From Polynucleobacter sp. 73C-SIWE (GTDB lineage Bacteria; Pseudomonadota; Gammaproteobacteria; Burkholderiales; Burkholderiaceae): a stretch of 64,000 nt of DNA. This document shows, in pieces, positions 18,781 to 27,980 of the stretch (position 1 is the first letter of the stretch; each line of letters starts with the position of its first letter). The notes under the pieces are model-generated. The model made no database searches, was not told where the DNA came from, and saw only the letters and a program-made list of their open reading frames with translations. The DNA lies in assembly GCF_018882465.1 (NCBI RefSeq), contig NZ_JACVOK010000002.1:372001-436000 (forward strand), read 5' to 3'. The position numbers and the translations under genes were made by a program.

Positions 18781-18785
18781 AAAAA

Positions 18786-19346
18786 ATGGTTACCCGTACA
18801 AAACGAGCTGGCGAAGACCGTCTCATTAAGAAGTATCCCAATCGCCGTCTTTATGACACCCAAACCAGTACTTATGTCACCTTATCGGACATCAAGGGTT
18901 TGGTAATGGCAAATGAAGTATTCAGAGTCATTGATGCAAAGACAGATGAAGATCTCACTCGTAACATTTTGCTGCAAATAATTCTCGAAGAAGAAGCTGG
19001 CGGCGCGCCGGTATTTTCTTCGCAAATGCTTTCTCAAATCATCCGCTTTTATGGAAATTCCATGCAGGGCTTGATGGGAAATTATCTCGAAAAGACCATG
19101 CAGTCGTTTGTTGATATTCACAATAAATTGGGTGATCAAACCAAAGGTCTTGGTGCTGGTAGCACACCAGAAGCATGGTCCCAAATGATGAATCTCCAAA
19201 ACCCACTTATGCAAGGATTAATGGGTAATTACATGGAGCAGAGCAAAGATTTGTTTGTGAAAATGCAAGAGCAATTGCAGGGATCTCAAAATCTCTTTGG
19301 TAATTTTCCATTTACCCCGCCGCCCACTAAATCTGAAAAAGAATAG
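18786..19346 (+). CDS. phaR: PHA synthesis repressor PhaR
   Basis: A 186-residue PhaR from ATG 18786. The N-terminal DNA/PHA-binding domain contains the family signature [21 protein letters not shown], followed by the PHB accumulation regulatory domain with repeated amphipathic segments ([25 protein letters not shown]). PhaR binds nascent PHA granules and, when free, represses phasin and its own gene. No phasin gene is present in the window. CTGC/GCAG dyads in the upstream gap fit autorepression. Confidence 0.95.
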   Translation: MVTRTKRAGEDRLIKKYPNRRLYDTQTSTYVTLSDIKGLVMANEVFRVIDAKTDEDLTRNILLQIILEEEAGGAPVFSSQMLSQIIRFYGNSMQGLMGNYLEKTMQSFVDIHNKLGDQTKGLGAGSTPEAWSQMMNLQNPLMQGLMGNYMEQSKDLFVKMQEQLQGSQNLFGNFPFTPPPTKSEKE

Positions 19347-19348
19347 TT

Positions 19349-20707
19349 GTGGCTGGAAAAATCGGCTTTGTATCCTTAGGTTGCCCTAAGGCGCTTGTTG
19401 ACTCTGAGCTTATCCTCACGCAACTAAGCGCTGAAGGATATGAGACTGCAAAAGATTACTCAGGTGCAGACCTCGTTGTTGTCAATACCTGTGGGTTTAT
19501 TGATTCCGCAGTTGAAGAGAGTCTCTCTGCAATCGGCGAGGCACTTGCAGAAAATGGCAAGGTCATTGTTACTGGCTGCTTAGGCGCAAGGAAGAATGCT
19601 GACGGCAGTGATCTCATTCAGAGTATTCACCCTAAAGTCCTTGCAGTTACTGGGCCACACGCCACTGATGAGGTAATGCAGGCAATTCATTTGCACTTAC
19701 CTAAACCACATGACCCATTTACAGACCTAGTTCCACCGGCAGGTGTAAAGCTTACACCCAAACATTATGCTTATTTAAAGATATCTGAGGGCTGTAACCA
19801 CCGTTGTACTTTTTGCATCATTCCAAGCATGCGTGGTGATTTGGTTTCAAGACCAATTGGTGAAGTATTGTTGGAAGCCAAGCGCTTATTTGAATCTGGC
19901 GTAAAAGAGCTACTGGTTGTTTCACAAGATACAAGCGCCTATGGTGTAGATATTCAATACCGAACCGGCTTTTGGGATGGCAAACCGGTAAAGACACGAT
20001 TATTTGATTTGGTGAATGCCTTAAATCAAATTGCTCGTGAGCATCAGGCATGGGTAAGATTGCATTATGTTTATCCCTATCCTCATGTCGATGACATCTT
20101 GCCTTTGATGGCAGAGTTTTCAGAGTATGGCTATGGTGTCTTGCCTTACCTTGATATCCCTTTGCAGCATGCTCATCCTGATGTACTGAAAAGAATGAAG
20201 CGACCTGCTAGCGGGGAAAAGAATTTAGAGCGCATTCAAGCTTGGCGTGCAGCTTGTCCTGATTTAGTGATTCGCAGCACTTTCATCGCAGGATTTCCGG
20301 GGGAGACTGAGGAAGAGTTTGAGTGTCTCCTGAACTTCTTGGATGAGGCACAAATCGATCGCGCAGGTTGTTTTGCATATTCCCCGGTTGATGGCGCAAC
20401 TGCAAACCAATTAGAAAACCCAGTGCCCGATGCAATCCGAGAAGAACGCCGTGCCATCTTTATGGCCAAGGCAGAAGAAATCTCGATTCAACGTCTTGCT
20501 AAAAAAGTAGGGAAACGAGTTCAGGTGCTGATTGATCGAATTGATGAATCTGGTGGAATAGGCAGAACTATTGGTGATGCCCCTGAAATTGATGGTCTGG
20601 TACGCATTTTGCCAGCCAGCAAGCCATCAAAACGCTATCGGGTAGGTGAAATCATCCGTGCAACGGTCATAAGCTCCCAAGGGCATGACCTAATAGCCGA
20701 AACTTGA
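19349..20707 (+). CDS. rimO: Ribosomal protein S12 methylthiotransferase RimO
   Basis: A 452-residue radical-SAM methylthiotransferase. The N-terminal UPF0004 domain shows [13 protein letters not shown] and NTCGF; the radical-SAM core has [15 protein letters not shown] (CxxxCxxC near residue 150); the C-terminus is a TRAM domain. RimO methylthiolates the conserved Asp of ribosomal protein S12. The start is GTG 19349, two bases after phaR, so it is probably co-transcribed with phaR although its function is unrelated to PHA. Confidence 0.96.
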   Translation: MAGKIGFVSLGCPKALVDSELILTQLSAEGYETAKDYSGADLVVVNTCGFIDSAVEESLSAIGEALAENGKVIVTGCLGARKNADGSDLIQSIHPKVLAVTGPHATDEVMQAIHLHLPKPHDPFTDLVPPAGVKLTPKHYAYLKISEGCNHRCTFCIIPSMRGDLVSRPIGEVLLEAKRLFESGVKELLVVSQDTSAYGVDIQYRTGFWDGKPVKTRLFDLVNALNQIAREHQAWVRLHYVYPYPHVDDILPLMAEFSEYGYGVLPYLDIPLQHAHPDVLKRMKRPASGEKNLERIQAWRAACPDLVIRSTFIAGFPGETEEEFECLLNFLDEAQIDRAGCFAYSPVDGATANQLENPVPDAIREERRAIFMAKAEEISIQRLAKKVGKRVQVLIDRIDESGGIGRTIGDAPEIDGLVRILPASKPSKRYRVGEIIRATVISSQGHDLIAET

Positions 20708-20764
20708 CGAATGTAATAAAAATGAAGGTTGTATCATTAATTAAGCCTATTTTTGGGCTCAGCT

Positions 20765-20770
20765 AAGGGG
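20765..20770 (+). promoter_or_regulatory. Ribosome binding site that fixes the thiolase start
   Basis: AAGGGG lies six bases before ATG 20777. The upstream in-frame start at 20753 has no site. Confidence 0.7.
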
Positions 20771-20776
20771 ATTGTT

Positions 20777-21961
20777 ATGAGTCGTGATGTCGTTGTCTTA
20801 AGTGCTGTTCGTTCCGCTATTGGCGCCTTTAATGGCTCCCTCAGTAGCTTTGAGCCCTCCGAACTTGGCGGCATTGTCATGAAAGAAGCGGTTGCCCGCT
20901 CTGGTGTGGATCCTTCATTGATTAATTATGTAACTGTTGGAAACACCATTCCAACAGATAGTCGTTACGCTTATGTTGCTCGTGTTGCTGCGATTCAGGC
21001 GGGGTTGCCAATGGAATCTGTGGCAATGGCCTTGAACCGTTTATGTAGCTCTGGTTTACAAGCAATCGTGACTACTGCGCAGCAAATTATGTTGGGTGAT
21101 TGTGATTACGGTGTTGGTGGCGGTGTTGAAGTGATGTCACGCGGAATGTACGGATCACCAGCAATGCGCAGTGGTGCTCGCATGGGCGATACCAAAATGC
21201 TCGATTTGATGGTTGCTGTCTTAACCGACCCATTTGGCGTTGGTCACATGGGCGTAACTGCAGAGAACCTGGTTGAAAAATGGAAGCTGACTCGCGAAGA
21301 GCAAGATGCATTGGCTGTTGAGTCACATCGCCGTGCTGCTAACGCAATCAAAGAAGGTCGCTTCAAGTCTCAAATTGTTCCAATTACGATTAAGTCTCGC
21401 AAAGGCGATATCGTGTTTGATACTGATGAGCATTGCAAACCAGATACCACTATGGAAACTCTGGGCAAGATGAAGGCCGTGTTTAAGAAGGAGGGTGGTT
21501 CAGTTACTGCTGGTAATGCCTCTGGTATTAATGATGGCGCAGCATTCTTTGTCTTGGCCGATGCAGAGACTGCGAAGAAAGCTGGTCATAAGCCAATCGC
21601 ACGTTTAGTGTCTTACGCAGTAGCTGGGGTTCCGAATCACATCATGGGTGAAGGCCCTATCCCTGCAACTAAGCTTGCTCTTGAGCGTGCTGGTCTGAAA
21701 TTAGATCAAATCGACGTAATCGAATCTAATGAAGCATTTGCGGCACAGGCTTTAGCAGTAACAAAGGGTCTTGGTTTAGACCCAGCTAAAACTAACGTGA
21801 ATGGTGGTGCAATTGCTTTGGGTCACCCAATTGGCTGCTCTGGTGCCGCTATTGCGACTAAGGCTATTCATGAACTCCAGCGCGTTCAAGGCAAATATGC
21901 TTTGGTAACGATGTGTATTGGTGGTGGTCAAGGTATTGCAACTATTTTTGAGCGTCTGTAA
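20777..21961 (+). CDS. bktB: Beta-ketothiolase (acetyl-CoA acetyltransferase, BktB-like)
   Basis: A 394-residue biosynthetic thiolase. The acyl-accepting Cys is in NRLCSSGLQA (about residue 90), the catalytic His in GHPIGCSGA and the second Cys in MCIGGGQGIA. The sequence style (DEHCKPDTTMETLGKM, LVSYAVAGVPNHIMGEGPIPATK) resembles C. necator BktB more than PhaA as I remember them. BktB also condenses propionyl-CoA with acetyl-CoA. Here it probably supplies the missing PhaA step for the nearby phaC and phaB. The start at 20777 is fixed by AAGGGG upstream. Confidence 0.9.
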   Translation: MSRDVVVLSAVRSAIGAFNGSLSSFEPSELGGIVMKEAVARSGVDPSLINYVTVGNTIPTDSRYAYVARVAAIQAGLPMESVAMALNRLCSSGLQAIVTTAQQIMLGDCDYGVGGGVEVMSRGMYGSPAMRSGARMGDTKMLDLMVAVLTDPFGVGHMGVTAENLVEKWKLTREEQDALAVESHRRAANAIKEGRFKSQIVPITIKSRKGDIVFDTDEHCKPDTTMETLGKMKAVFKKEGGSVTAGNASGINDGAAFFVLADAETAKKAGHKPIARLVSYAVAGVPNHIMGEGPIPATKLALERAGLKLDQIDVIESNEAFAAQALAVTKGLGLDPAKTNVNGGAIALGHPIGCSGAAIATKAIHELQRVQGKYALVTMCIGGGQGIATIFERL

Positions 21962-21977
21962 TTCAAAAATCAGGCAG

Positions 21978-21998
21978 AAGATTTACGAAGAATCTTTT
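21978..21998. terminator. Weak hairpin between bktB and serB
   Basis: A 6-bp stem, AAGATT and AATCTT, with a seven-base loop and a short T-run, in the gap between two convergent genes. The stem is short and AT-rich, so termination strength is uncertain. Confidence 0.35.
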
Positions 21999-22009
21999 AG
22001 GTTAACTAC

Positions 22010-22897
22010 CTAAGAGATTAGTAGTAAGGCAGCATCTAAGCCGACTCGGTCAAAAGCCGCGTCGGCTTTTTCTTTGACAAGAGGCTTAGCTTGGTAGGCA
22101 ATGCTGATGCCGGATCCATTCATCATCATGAGATCATTTGCTCCATCACCCATAGTGATGGCATTGGCTTTGGTACAGCCTAATAAGCTGCAAGCTTCAT
22201 CCAGATAGGCGGCTTTAGCTACCCCATCAACAATATCTCCGAGCACTTTGCCTGTCAGCCTGCCGTCAATGATTTCAAGCGTGTTTGCTTGAGCCTGCTT
22301 AAAGCCCAATTGCAGCCGAAGTTTTTCAGTGAAAAAAGTAAATCCACCAGAAACTAACAGTGTGTAGAGGCCGCGAGCATTGGCGCCCGCTAATAGCTCT
22401 TGAGCACCCGGATTCGGGCTTAAACGTTCCCGGTAAACCGATTCCAGGGAATCAGCTGATACGCCCTCGAGTAAGGCGACGCGGCGACGCAAGCTTTCCT
22501 TAAAATCTTTGATCTCGCCGAGCATAGTTGCTTCTGTAATTTGGGCTACAGCTGCTTTTTTTCCGGTAAAGTCCGCAATCTCATCAATGCATTCGATATT
22601 GATGAGAGTGGAATCCATATCCATCGCCAGTACTTTAATATCACCAGCCTTGAGATCAGCATTTAAGAAGCAGAGGTCGCTATTAAACCGTGTTGCAATA
22701 GAGCGCAGATCCTCTCTTTGCGTAGCAGCAAACTCTTGGCTAGGCTCCCAGCGATCGCAATAGTAAGTACCATTCGAAATCTGCCCCCCAAGAGAATGCA
22801 GATTTATTCCATACCCAATAGCCTGATCCTTAAGCTCAAAGACTAGCTTTTCAGATATGGGCTCTCTAGATAGGGCTACGAGGGTTTGCTTTGGCAT
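22010..22897 (-). CDS. serB: Phosphoserine phosphatase
   Basis: A 295-residue HAD-family phosphatase that completes serine synthesis. An N-terminal ACT-like region of about 85 residues precedes the catalytic domain with DMDSTLINIECIDE (nucleophile Asp near residue 92), the SGGFTFF motif, and the Lys and GDGANDLMMM motifs that bind phosphate and Mg. The gene follows mfd on the same strand with a 23-base gap and could be co-transcribed with it. Confidence 0.96.
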   Translation of the reverse strand: MPKQTLVALSREPISEKLVFELKDQAIGYGINLHSLGGQISNGTYYCDRWEPSQEFAATQREDLRSIATRFNSDLCFLNADLKAGDIKVLAMDMDSTLINIECIDEIADFTGKKAAVAQITEATMLGEIKDFKESLRRRVALLEGVSADSLESVYRERLSPNPGAQELLAGANARGLYTLLVSGGFTFFTEKLRLQLGFKQAQANTLEIIDGRLTGKVLGDIVDGVAKAAYLDEACSLLGCTKANAITMGDGANDLMMMNGSGISIAYQAKPLVKEKADAAFDRVGLDAALLLIS

Positions 22898-22920
22898 AAC
22901 TTAATCATAATGCCGAATGA

Positions 22921-25900
22921 TCAATTGGCTTTCGCTGGGCTTAGAACGGCAGACTCATTCAGGCGTCGTAATATTTGACGGATCGCATCCAATCGTTGCT
23001 CAAGCTTTTCAAATTCCCGATCCTTTTGGGGTAATACTTTGAGCTTATCCTGACCGTTGAGCTGAATATTCTTAGAGCTTTGAATCAATTGAATGATCTT
23101 CAAAGGGTCAATGGGTGGATTCGGTATAAATTGAATCTGAATAGACGCTGGCGTTGCATCAATTTTCTTGATGCCAAAGCCAGTCATTTCTAGGCGCAGG
23201 CGATGGGTTTCATAGAAAGACTTGGCTTGGTCTGGAAGATCTCCAAAGCGATCTACTAGCTCTTCCCTCAATCCCATGAGTTCTGAAAAGTCATTAGTAC
23301 CGGCAAAGCGTTTATATAAAGAGAGCCGCTCATGCACATCAGGACAGTAGTCCTCAGGAAGTAGAGCAGGGACACCAAGATTAACGTCAGTAGTTGCTTG
23401 GAGTGGCGATAGTAAATCAGGTTCTTTTCCACTACGTAGTGCTTTTACAGCTCTATTAAGTATCTCTGTATAAAGTTGGAAACCGATTTCATGAATCTCA
23501 CCAGACTGCTTATCGCCTAATACCTCTCCAGCCCCCCGGATCTCTAGATCATGCATCGCCAAATAAAAACCTGAGCCAAGCTCTTCCATGGCTTGGATTG
23601 CGTTGAGGCGTAATTGCGCTTGTTTGCTTAAGGCTTCCGGGTCTGGAACCAGTAAGTAAGCATAGGCCTGGTGATGGGAGCGGCCAACACGACCACGAAG
23701 TTGATGTAATTGCGCCAAACCAAATTTATCAGCGCGATGCATGATGATGGTGTTGGCGGTAGGTACGTCAATGCCTGTTTCGATAATGGTGGTGCATAAC
23801 AAAATATTCGTTCTTTGCGTCACAAATTCACGCATGACGGATTCCAGCTCACGCTCATGCATTTGGCCATGAGCGACACTAATACTTGCTTCTGGAATTA
23901 ATTCCTGTAACGCATGCTTACGGTTCTGAATGGTTTCAACTTCATTGTGTAAGAAGTAGACCTGTCCACCGCGTTTAATTTCTCGTAGAACTGCTTCACG
24001 AATCACGCCGTCACCTTCACGACGTACAAAGGTTTTAATAGCAAGGCGCTTCTGAGGCGCTGTAGCAATAATCGAGAACTCGCGCAAACCCTCCATCGCC
24101 ATACCTAGTGTTCTTGGAATAGGTGTGGCTGTGAGAGTTAGGATATCAACCTCAGCGCGCAAGGCTTTCAGAGCATCTTTTTGACGCACGCCAAAGCGAT
24201 GTTCCTCATCCACAATAACTAAACCAAGATTTGCAAATTGGGTCTCTTTGGAGAGAAGCTTGTGCGTACCAATAATGATGTCAGCCTCACCCTTGGCTAT
24301 AGCTTCTAATGCCGCGTTAATCTCTTTCGTCGTTTTAAAACGGGAGAGTTCAACAATCCGCACTGGCCAATCTGCGAAACGATCCTTCCAGGTAGCCACG
24401 TGCTGCTCAGCGAGCAAGGTTGTAGGTGCCAGAATGGCTACTTGTTTACCGCCCATGACGGCAACAAAGCTAGCTCTTAGCGCCACCTCTGTTTTTCCAA
24501 AACCAACATCACCACAAACGAGGCGATCCATTGGTGTACCGCTAGTCATGTCACCAATAACTGCGGCAATCGCATTGGCTTGATCAGGCGTTTCTTCGAA
24601 GCCAAAGCTTTCAGCAAACGCAGCGTAATCATGTGCAGAAAACTCAAAGGCATGACCTTTACGAATCGCTCGGGCTGCATATAGTCCCAAAAGTTCAGCA
24701 GCAGTATCTCTAATTTGTTGAGCTGCTTTGCGCTTGGCTTTATCCCACTGCCCAGAACCAAGTTGATGTAGCGGCGCAGAATCAGGATCAGAGCCAGCGT
24801 AGCGAGTGACCATTTGCAATTGCTGAACTGGAACATATAAGGTGGCCTCACCAGCGTATTGAAGATGGAGAAACTCCTCAAAAATAGGCGCTTCTTTAGG
24901 TGGTGCTAAATTTAATAACACCAAGCCTTGATAGCGTCCAACACCATGTTCAGCATGCACTACAGGATCGCCAATCTTCAGCTCTGATAAATCCTTAAAG
25001 AGCATGTCAGGATCAGCGCTTTCGGATCCTTTACCTTTGCGTCGCTGTCTTGCAGTTGATGTAAATAACTCCGCCTCGGTAATGATGATGAGGTTCTGGA
25101 CAGGCCAAGAGAAGCCATTAGAAAGTGGGGCGGTTGTGAATCCAAATAAAGACTCGCTTTTGATAAAGTCGGCAACCGAATCAAAGCCTTCAGGCTTTAA
25201 TTGAAAGAGTGGCTTGCCATCGATGCCTGCAACAGAATTGCTTTCATCTAGCAACTGACGAATAGATTCTTTCCGTCCTGCGCTATCACTGCAGAGCAGG
25301 ATTCGGACATGCTCTGTTGCTGCCAATTTACGTAAACGGCTGACTGGATCGGCATCTTTGCGATGAACAGCAATATCTGGTACTGGAATAAATTGCGCAG
25401 TCTCGGAGGTATCTTTTTCAAGAGCTAAACGAGCATGTGGTTTGACAGTCGCGAAAAATTCATCGACATCTAAAAATAATTCTTTAGGAGGAAGGATAGG
25501 TCGATCAAGATCATGCTTGAGAAATTCATAACGCGAGAGTGTGTCTTTCCAGAACCCCCGGATTGCGCCATCAATATCTCCGGTGCTAATAATCCAAACC
25601 GGATCACCCGATCTTGGGAAGTAATCAAACACACTGGATTGTTCTTCAAAGAACATTGGCAAATATGACTCTATTCCCGCACTAGGAATCCCTAAGTTCG
25701 CATCTTTATAGATGGAGCAACGGGTAGGGTCACCCTCAAAAACTTCGCGCCAGCGACCTCGGAAGGCTGTTCGGGCTTCATCATTGAAAGGAAATTCGTG
25801 TCCTGGAAGCAGGCGCACTTCTTTAACGGGGTAGAGGCTTCTCTGAGTGTCTGGATCAAAAGAACGAATCTGTTCGATTTCATCGCCAAATAGATCTAAG

Positions 25901-26463
25901 CGATAGGGTAGATTTGATCCCATCGGAAATAGATCAATGAGTCCCCCACGAATACTGTACTCACCTGGACGCATCACAGCGCTTACAGGGTCATAACCAG
26001 CCTGCTGCAGTTGTAGCTTTAGTGCAGCTTCATTGAGTTTGTCGCCCTGTCTAAAGAAAAAGGTATGCCCCGATAAGAAATTCGGCGGACCTAATCTTTG
26101 TAGCGCAGTAGTAACCGGAACTAAAACAATATCGCAGCTGCCATTGAGTAGTTCATAAAGGGTTGCTAAACGCTCAGATACTAAGTCCTGATGCGGAGAA
26201 AAATGATCGTAAGGAAGAATTTCCCAATCGGGTAAAAGGCGTGTTTTGAGTTGCGGTGCAAAAGCAGGGATTTCCTCTAACAGTCTTTGGGCTTCCTGTG
26301 CTTGTGCACAGAACAGCACCATGACTGAAAAATCCTTACGATAGCGGAGGGCGGTCTGGGCAATCAGGGCTGCATCAGCTGAGCCCACCAGCCCTGAAAA
26401 GGTAAAGCGCTGCCCAGCCCGCGGAGCGGGTATAGGGGGTGCTAGATTTAATGCATCAGACAT
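22921..26463 (-). CDS. mfd: Transcription-repair coupling factor Mfd
   Basis: A 1180-residue protein of the expected length. The order is UvrB-like N-terminal domains, a CarD-like RNA-polymerase interaction domain (GDPVVHAEHGVGRYQGL), a RecG-like translocase with Walker A GDVGFGKTEVALRA, Walker B VDEEHRFG and TATPIPRTLGMAM, and the C-terminal TRCF domain. It displaces RNA polymerase stalled at DNA damage and recruits UvrA. The ATG at 26463 has no Shine-Dalgarno, but a perfect TATAAT stands eight bases upstream, which would give an almost leaderless message. Confidence 0.98.
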   Translation of the reverse strand: MSDALNLAPPIPAPRAGQRFTFSGLVGSADAALIAQTALRYRKDFSVMVLFCAQAQEAQRLLEEIPAFAPQLKTRLLPDWEILPYDHFSPHQDLVSERLATLYELLNGSCDIVLVPVTTALQRLGPPNFLSGHTFFFRQGDKLNEAALKLQLQQAGYDPVSAVMRPGEYSIRGGLIDLFPMGSNLPYRLDLFGDEIEQIRSFDPDTQRSLYPVKEVRLLPGHEFPFNDEARTAFRGRWREVFEGDPTRCSIYKDANLGIPSAGIESYLPMFFEEQSSVFDYFPRSGDPVWIISTGDIDGAIRGFWKDTLSRYEFLKHDLDRPILPPKELFLDVDEFFATVKPHARLALEKDTSETAQFIPVPDIAVHRKDADPVSRLRKLAATEHVRILLCSDSAGRKESIRQLLDESNSVAGIDGKPLFQLKPEGFDSVADFIKSESLFGFTTAPLSNGFSWPVQNLIIITEAELFTSTARQRRKGKGSESADPDMLFKDLSELKIGDPVVHAEHGVGRYQGLVLLNLAPPKEAPIFEEFLHLQYAGEATLYVPVQQLQMVTRYAGSDPDSAPLHQLGSGQWDKAKRKAAQQIRDTAAELLGLYAARAIRKGHAFEFSAHDYAAFAESFGFEETPDQANAIAAVIGDMTSGTPMDRLVCGDVGFGKTEVALRASFVAVMGGKQVAILAPTTLLAEQHVATWKDRFADWPVRIVELSRFKTTKEINAALEAIAKGEADIIIGTHKLLSKETQFANLGLVIVDEEHRFGVRQKDALKALRAEVDILTLTATPIPRTLGMAMEGLREFSIIATAPQKRLAIKTFVRREGDGVIREAVLREIKRGGQVYFLHNEVETIQNRKHALQELIPEASISVAHGQMHERELESVMREFVTQRTNILLCTTIIETGIDVPTANTIIMHRADKFGLAQLHQLRGRVGRSHHQAYAYLLVPDPEALSKQAQLRLNAIQAMEELGSGFYLAMHDLEIRGAGEVLGDKQSGEIHEIGFQLYTEILNRAVKALRSGKEPDLLSPLQATTDVNLGVPALLPEDYCPDVHERLSLYKRFAGTNDFSELMGLREELVDRFGDLPDQAKSFYETHRLRLEMTGFGIKKIDATPASIQIQFIPNPPIDPLKIIQLIQSSKNIQLNGQDKLKVLPQKDREFEKLEQRLDAIRQILRRLNESAVLSPAKAN

Positions 26464-26471
26464 CTAGGCTC

Positions 26472-26477
26472 ATTATA
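26472..26477 (-). promoter_or_regulatory. Perfect -10 box (TATAAT) for mfd
   Basis: TATAAT on the minus strand ends eight bases before the mfd ATG at 26463. A -35 match is poor (TTTCCT after 17 bases). On the plus strand the same AT-rich core offers TATAGA/TAGAAT just ahead of the ispD ATG. Confidence 0.5.
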
Positions 26478-26486
26478 GAATCAGGT

Positions 26487-27239
26487 ATGAGCTTAGGAAA
26501 TCAATCCACCAAGAAATGCCATGCGCTTTTGCCGACTGCGGGTAGCGGGTCTCGCTTGGGCGGTGATTTACCGAAGCAGTTCCAGCAATTAGCTGGTCGC
26601 CCCATGCTAGCTTATGCTATCGATGCTTTCATGCAATCTCCCCAGATTGAATCTATCTGGATTGGTGTTTCGCCTGGTTTTATTGATAACCCTATTCTGA
26701 AAAACCTGGCAAACGGTAGCAAGCCAATTCATTTCTTGCCTACTGGTGGACCAACTCGTCAAGAGACTGTTCGCAATACCTTGGCCGCACTACTCAAGTC
26801 TGGAATGCCGGCAGAAGATTGGGCCTTAGTTCACGATGCAGCAAGACCGGGTATTACGCCAGCGCTCATAGAAAAATTGATTACTTCGGTACAAGGTTCG
26901 AATATAGGTGGTTTATTGGCCGTCCGTTTGGCTGACACTTTGAAACAAGCAGATCTTGATTCTGTCATTGCCGGCAACATACCTCATGTTGAGAAAACCA
27001 TTCCGCGTGAGCATTTATGGCAGGCTCAGACTCCACAAATGTTCGGCCTTAAGAGTTTGCATGCCGCCTTAGAGGATGCCATTCGCCTGGAGGCCAATGT
27101 CACGGATGAAGCAAGCGCTATGGAATTGGTTGGCGTGAAACCACTATTGATTGAAGGTGCTACACGAAACTTCAAGGTAACTCATCCTGCAGATTGGGAA
27201 TTGATGCAACTGCTATTGAATCCAACAAGAGATACATAG
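26487..27239 (+). CDS. ispD: 2-C-methyl-D-erythritol 4-phosphate cytidylyltransferase
   Basis: A 250-residue nucleotidyltransferase of the MEP isoprenoid pathway. The N-terminal CTP-binding loop is LLPTAGSGSRLGGDLPKQF; other landmarks are GGPTRQETV, VHDAARPGI, the ETIPREHLWQ-like segment TIPREHLWQAQTPQMF and DEASAME. The start at ATG 26487 avoids overlap with the divergent mfd gene; the frame is open 16 codons further upstream. It is followed by ispF after nine bases, as in many proteobacteria. Confidence 0.95.
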   Translation: MSLGNQSTKKCHALLPTAGSGSRLGGDLPKQFQQLAGRPMLAYAIDAFMQSPQIESIWIGVSPGFIDNPILKNLANGSKPIHFLPTGGPTRQETVRNTLAALLKSGMPAEDWALVHDAARPGITPALIEKLITSVQGSNIGGLLAVRLADTLKQADLDSVIAGNIPHVEKTIPREHLWQAQTPQMFGLKSLHAALEDAIRLEANVTDEASAMELVGVKPLLIEGATRNFKVTHPADWELMQLLLNPTRDT

Positions 27240-27248
27240 AGAATCCAT

Positions 27249-27752
27249 ATGACACAAAGTAATGTTCATGTTCCGCAGTTCCGTATTGGTCAGGGCTATG
27301 ACGTCCATGCTCTGGTAGCAGATCGCAAACTGATTCTTGGCGGCGTACATGTGCCATATGAAAAAGGTTTGTTAGGGCACTCTGATGCTGATGCATTACT
27401 GCATGCATTGACCGATGCTTTGCTGGGAGCGGCAGGGCTAAATGATATTGGGCAGTTATTCCCAGATACCGATCCAGAGTTCAAGGATATGGATAGCCGG
27501 ATCTTGTTTCGCGCAGCCCTCCAAAAAGTTCAGGCTGCCGGCTTTCAGGTCGGAAATGTGGATGCAACCATCATTTGTCAAAAGCCTAAATTAGCGATAT
27601 TTTTGCCAGAAATGGTCAGAAATATAGCTGCCGACCTCTTGGTTACCCCCAGCCATGTAAACCTCAAAGCTAAAACCAATGAATCCTTAGGTCACCTGGG
27701 AAGGGGTGAGGGCATTGCAGTACATGCTGTGGCATTGCTTTACAAGGCCTAA
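27249..27752 (+). CDS. ispF: 2-C-methyl-D-erythritol 2,4-cyclodiphosphate synthase
   Basis: A 167-residue MEP-pathway enzyme that forms the cyclic diphosphate. The metal site is seen in GQGYDVHAL (Asp and His) and [19 protein letters not shown] (His). The C-terminal [22 protein letters not shown] is typical. It lies directly behind ispD and the two are certainly one transcriptional unit. Confidence 0.97.
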   Translation: MTQSNVHVPQFRIGQGYDVHALVADRKLILGGVHVPYEKGLLGHSDADALLHALTDALLGAAGLNDIGQLFPDTDPEFKDMDSRILFRAALQKVQAAGFQVGNVDATIICQKPKLAIFLPEMVRNIAADLLVTPSHVNLKAKTNESLGHLGRGEGIAVHAVALLYKA

Positions 27753-27831
27753 AGCTCCTCTAAAACCCCAAGCATTGTAGAATTACGGTCTTTAGAGTGA
27801 AGTTTAAGCTTGGCAGAGTTTGCGGATATTC

Positions 27832-27918
27832 GCGAGGATGGCGAAATTGGTAGACGCACCAGGTTTAGGTCCTGACGCCAGAAATGGTGTGGGGGTTCGA
27901 GTCCCCCTCCTCGCACCA
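27832..27918 (+). tRNA. tRNA-Leu (anticodon UAG)
   Basis: 87 bases with the long variable arm of a class II tRNA. Acceptor GCGAGGA pairs with TCCTCGC, the anticodon loop is TTTAGGT (anticodon TAG, G37) and the T arm contains GTTCGAG. CCA is encoded. It sits alone between ispF and tig. Confidence 0.97.
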
Positions 27919-27980
27919 CAAGATTACTACTTGGCTTGGACTTCACATATCCTGATTTCAATTAAGAGACGAGAATAGCT

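Noticed and set aside
27749..27961. Minus-strand frame over tRNA-Leu (contains GGGLEPPHHFW)
   Set aside because: It is the antisense translation of the tRNA, a classic false protein in automatic annotation.
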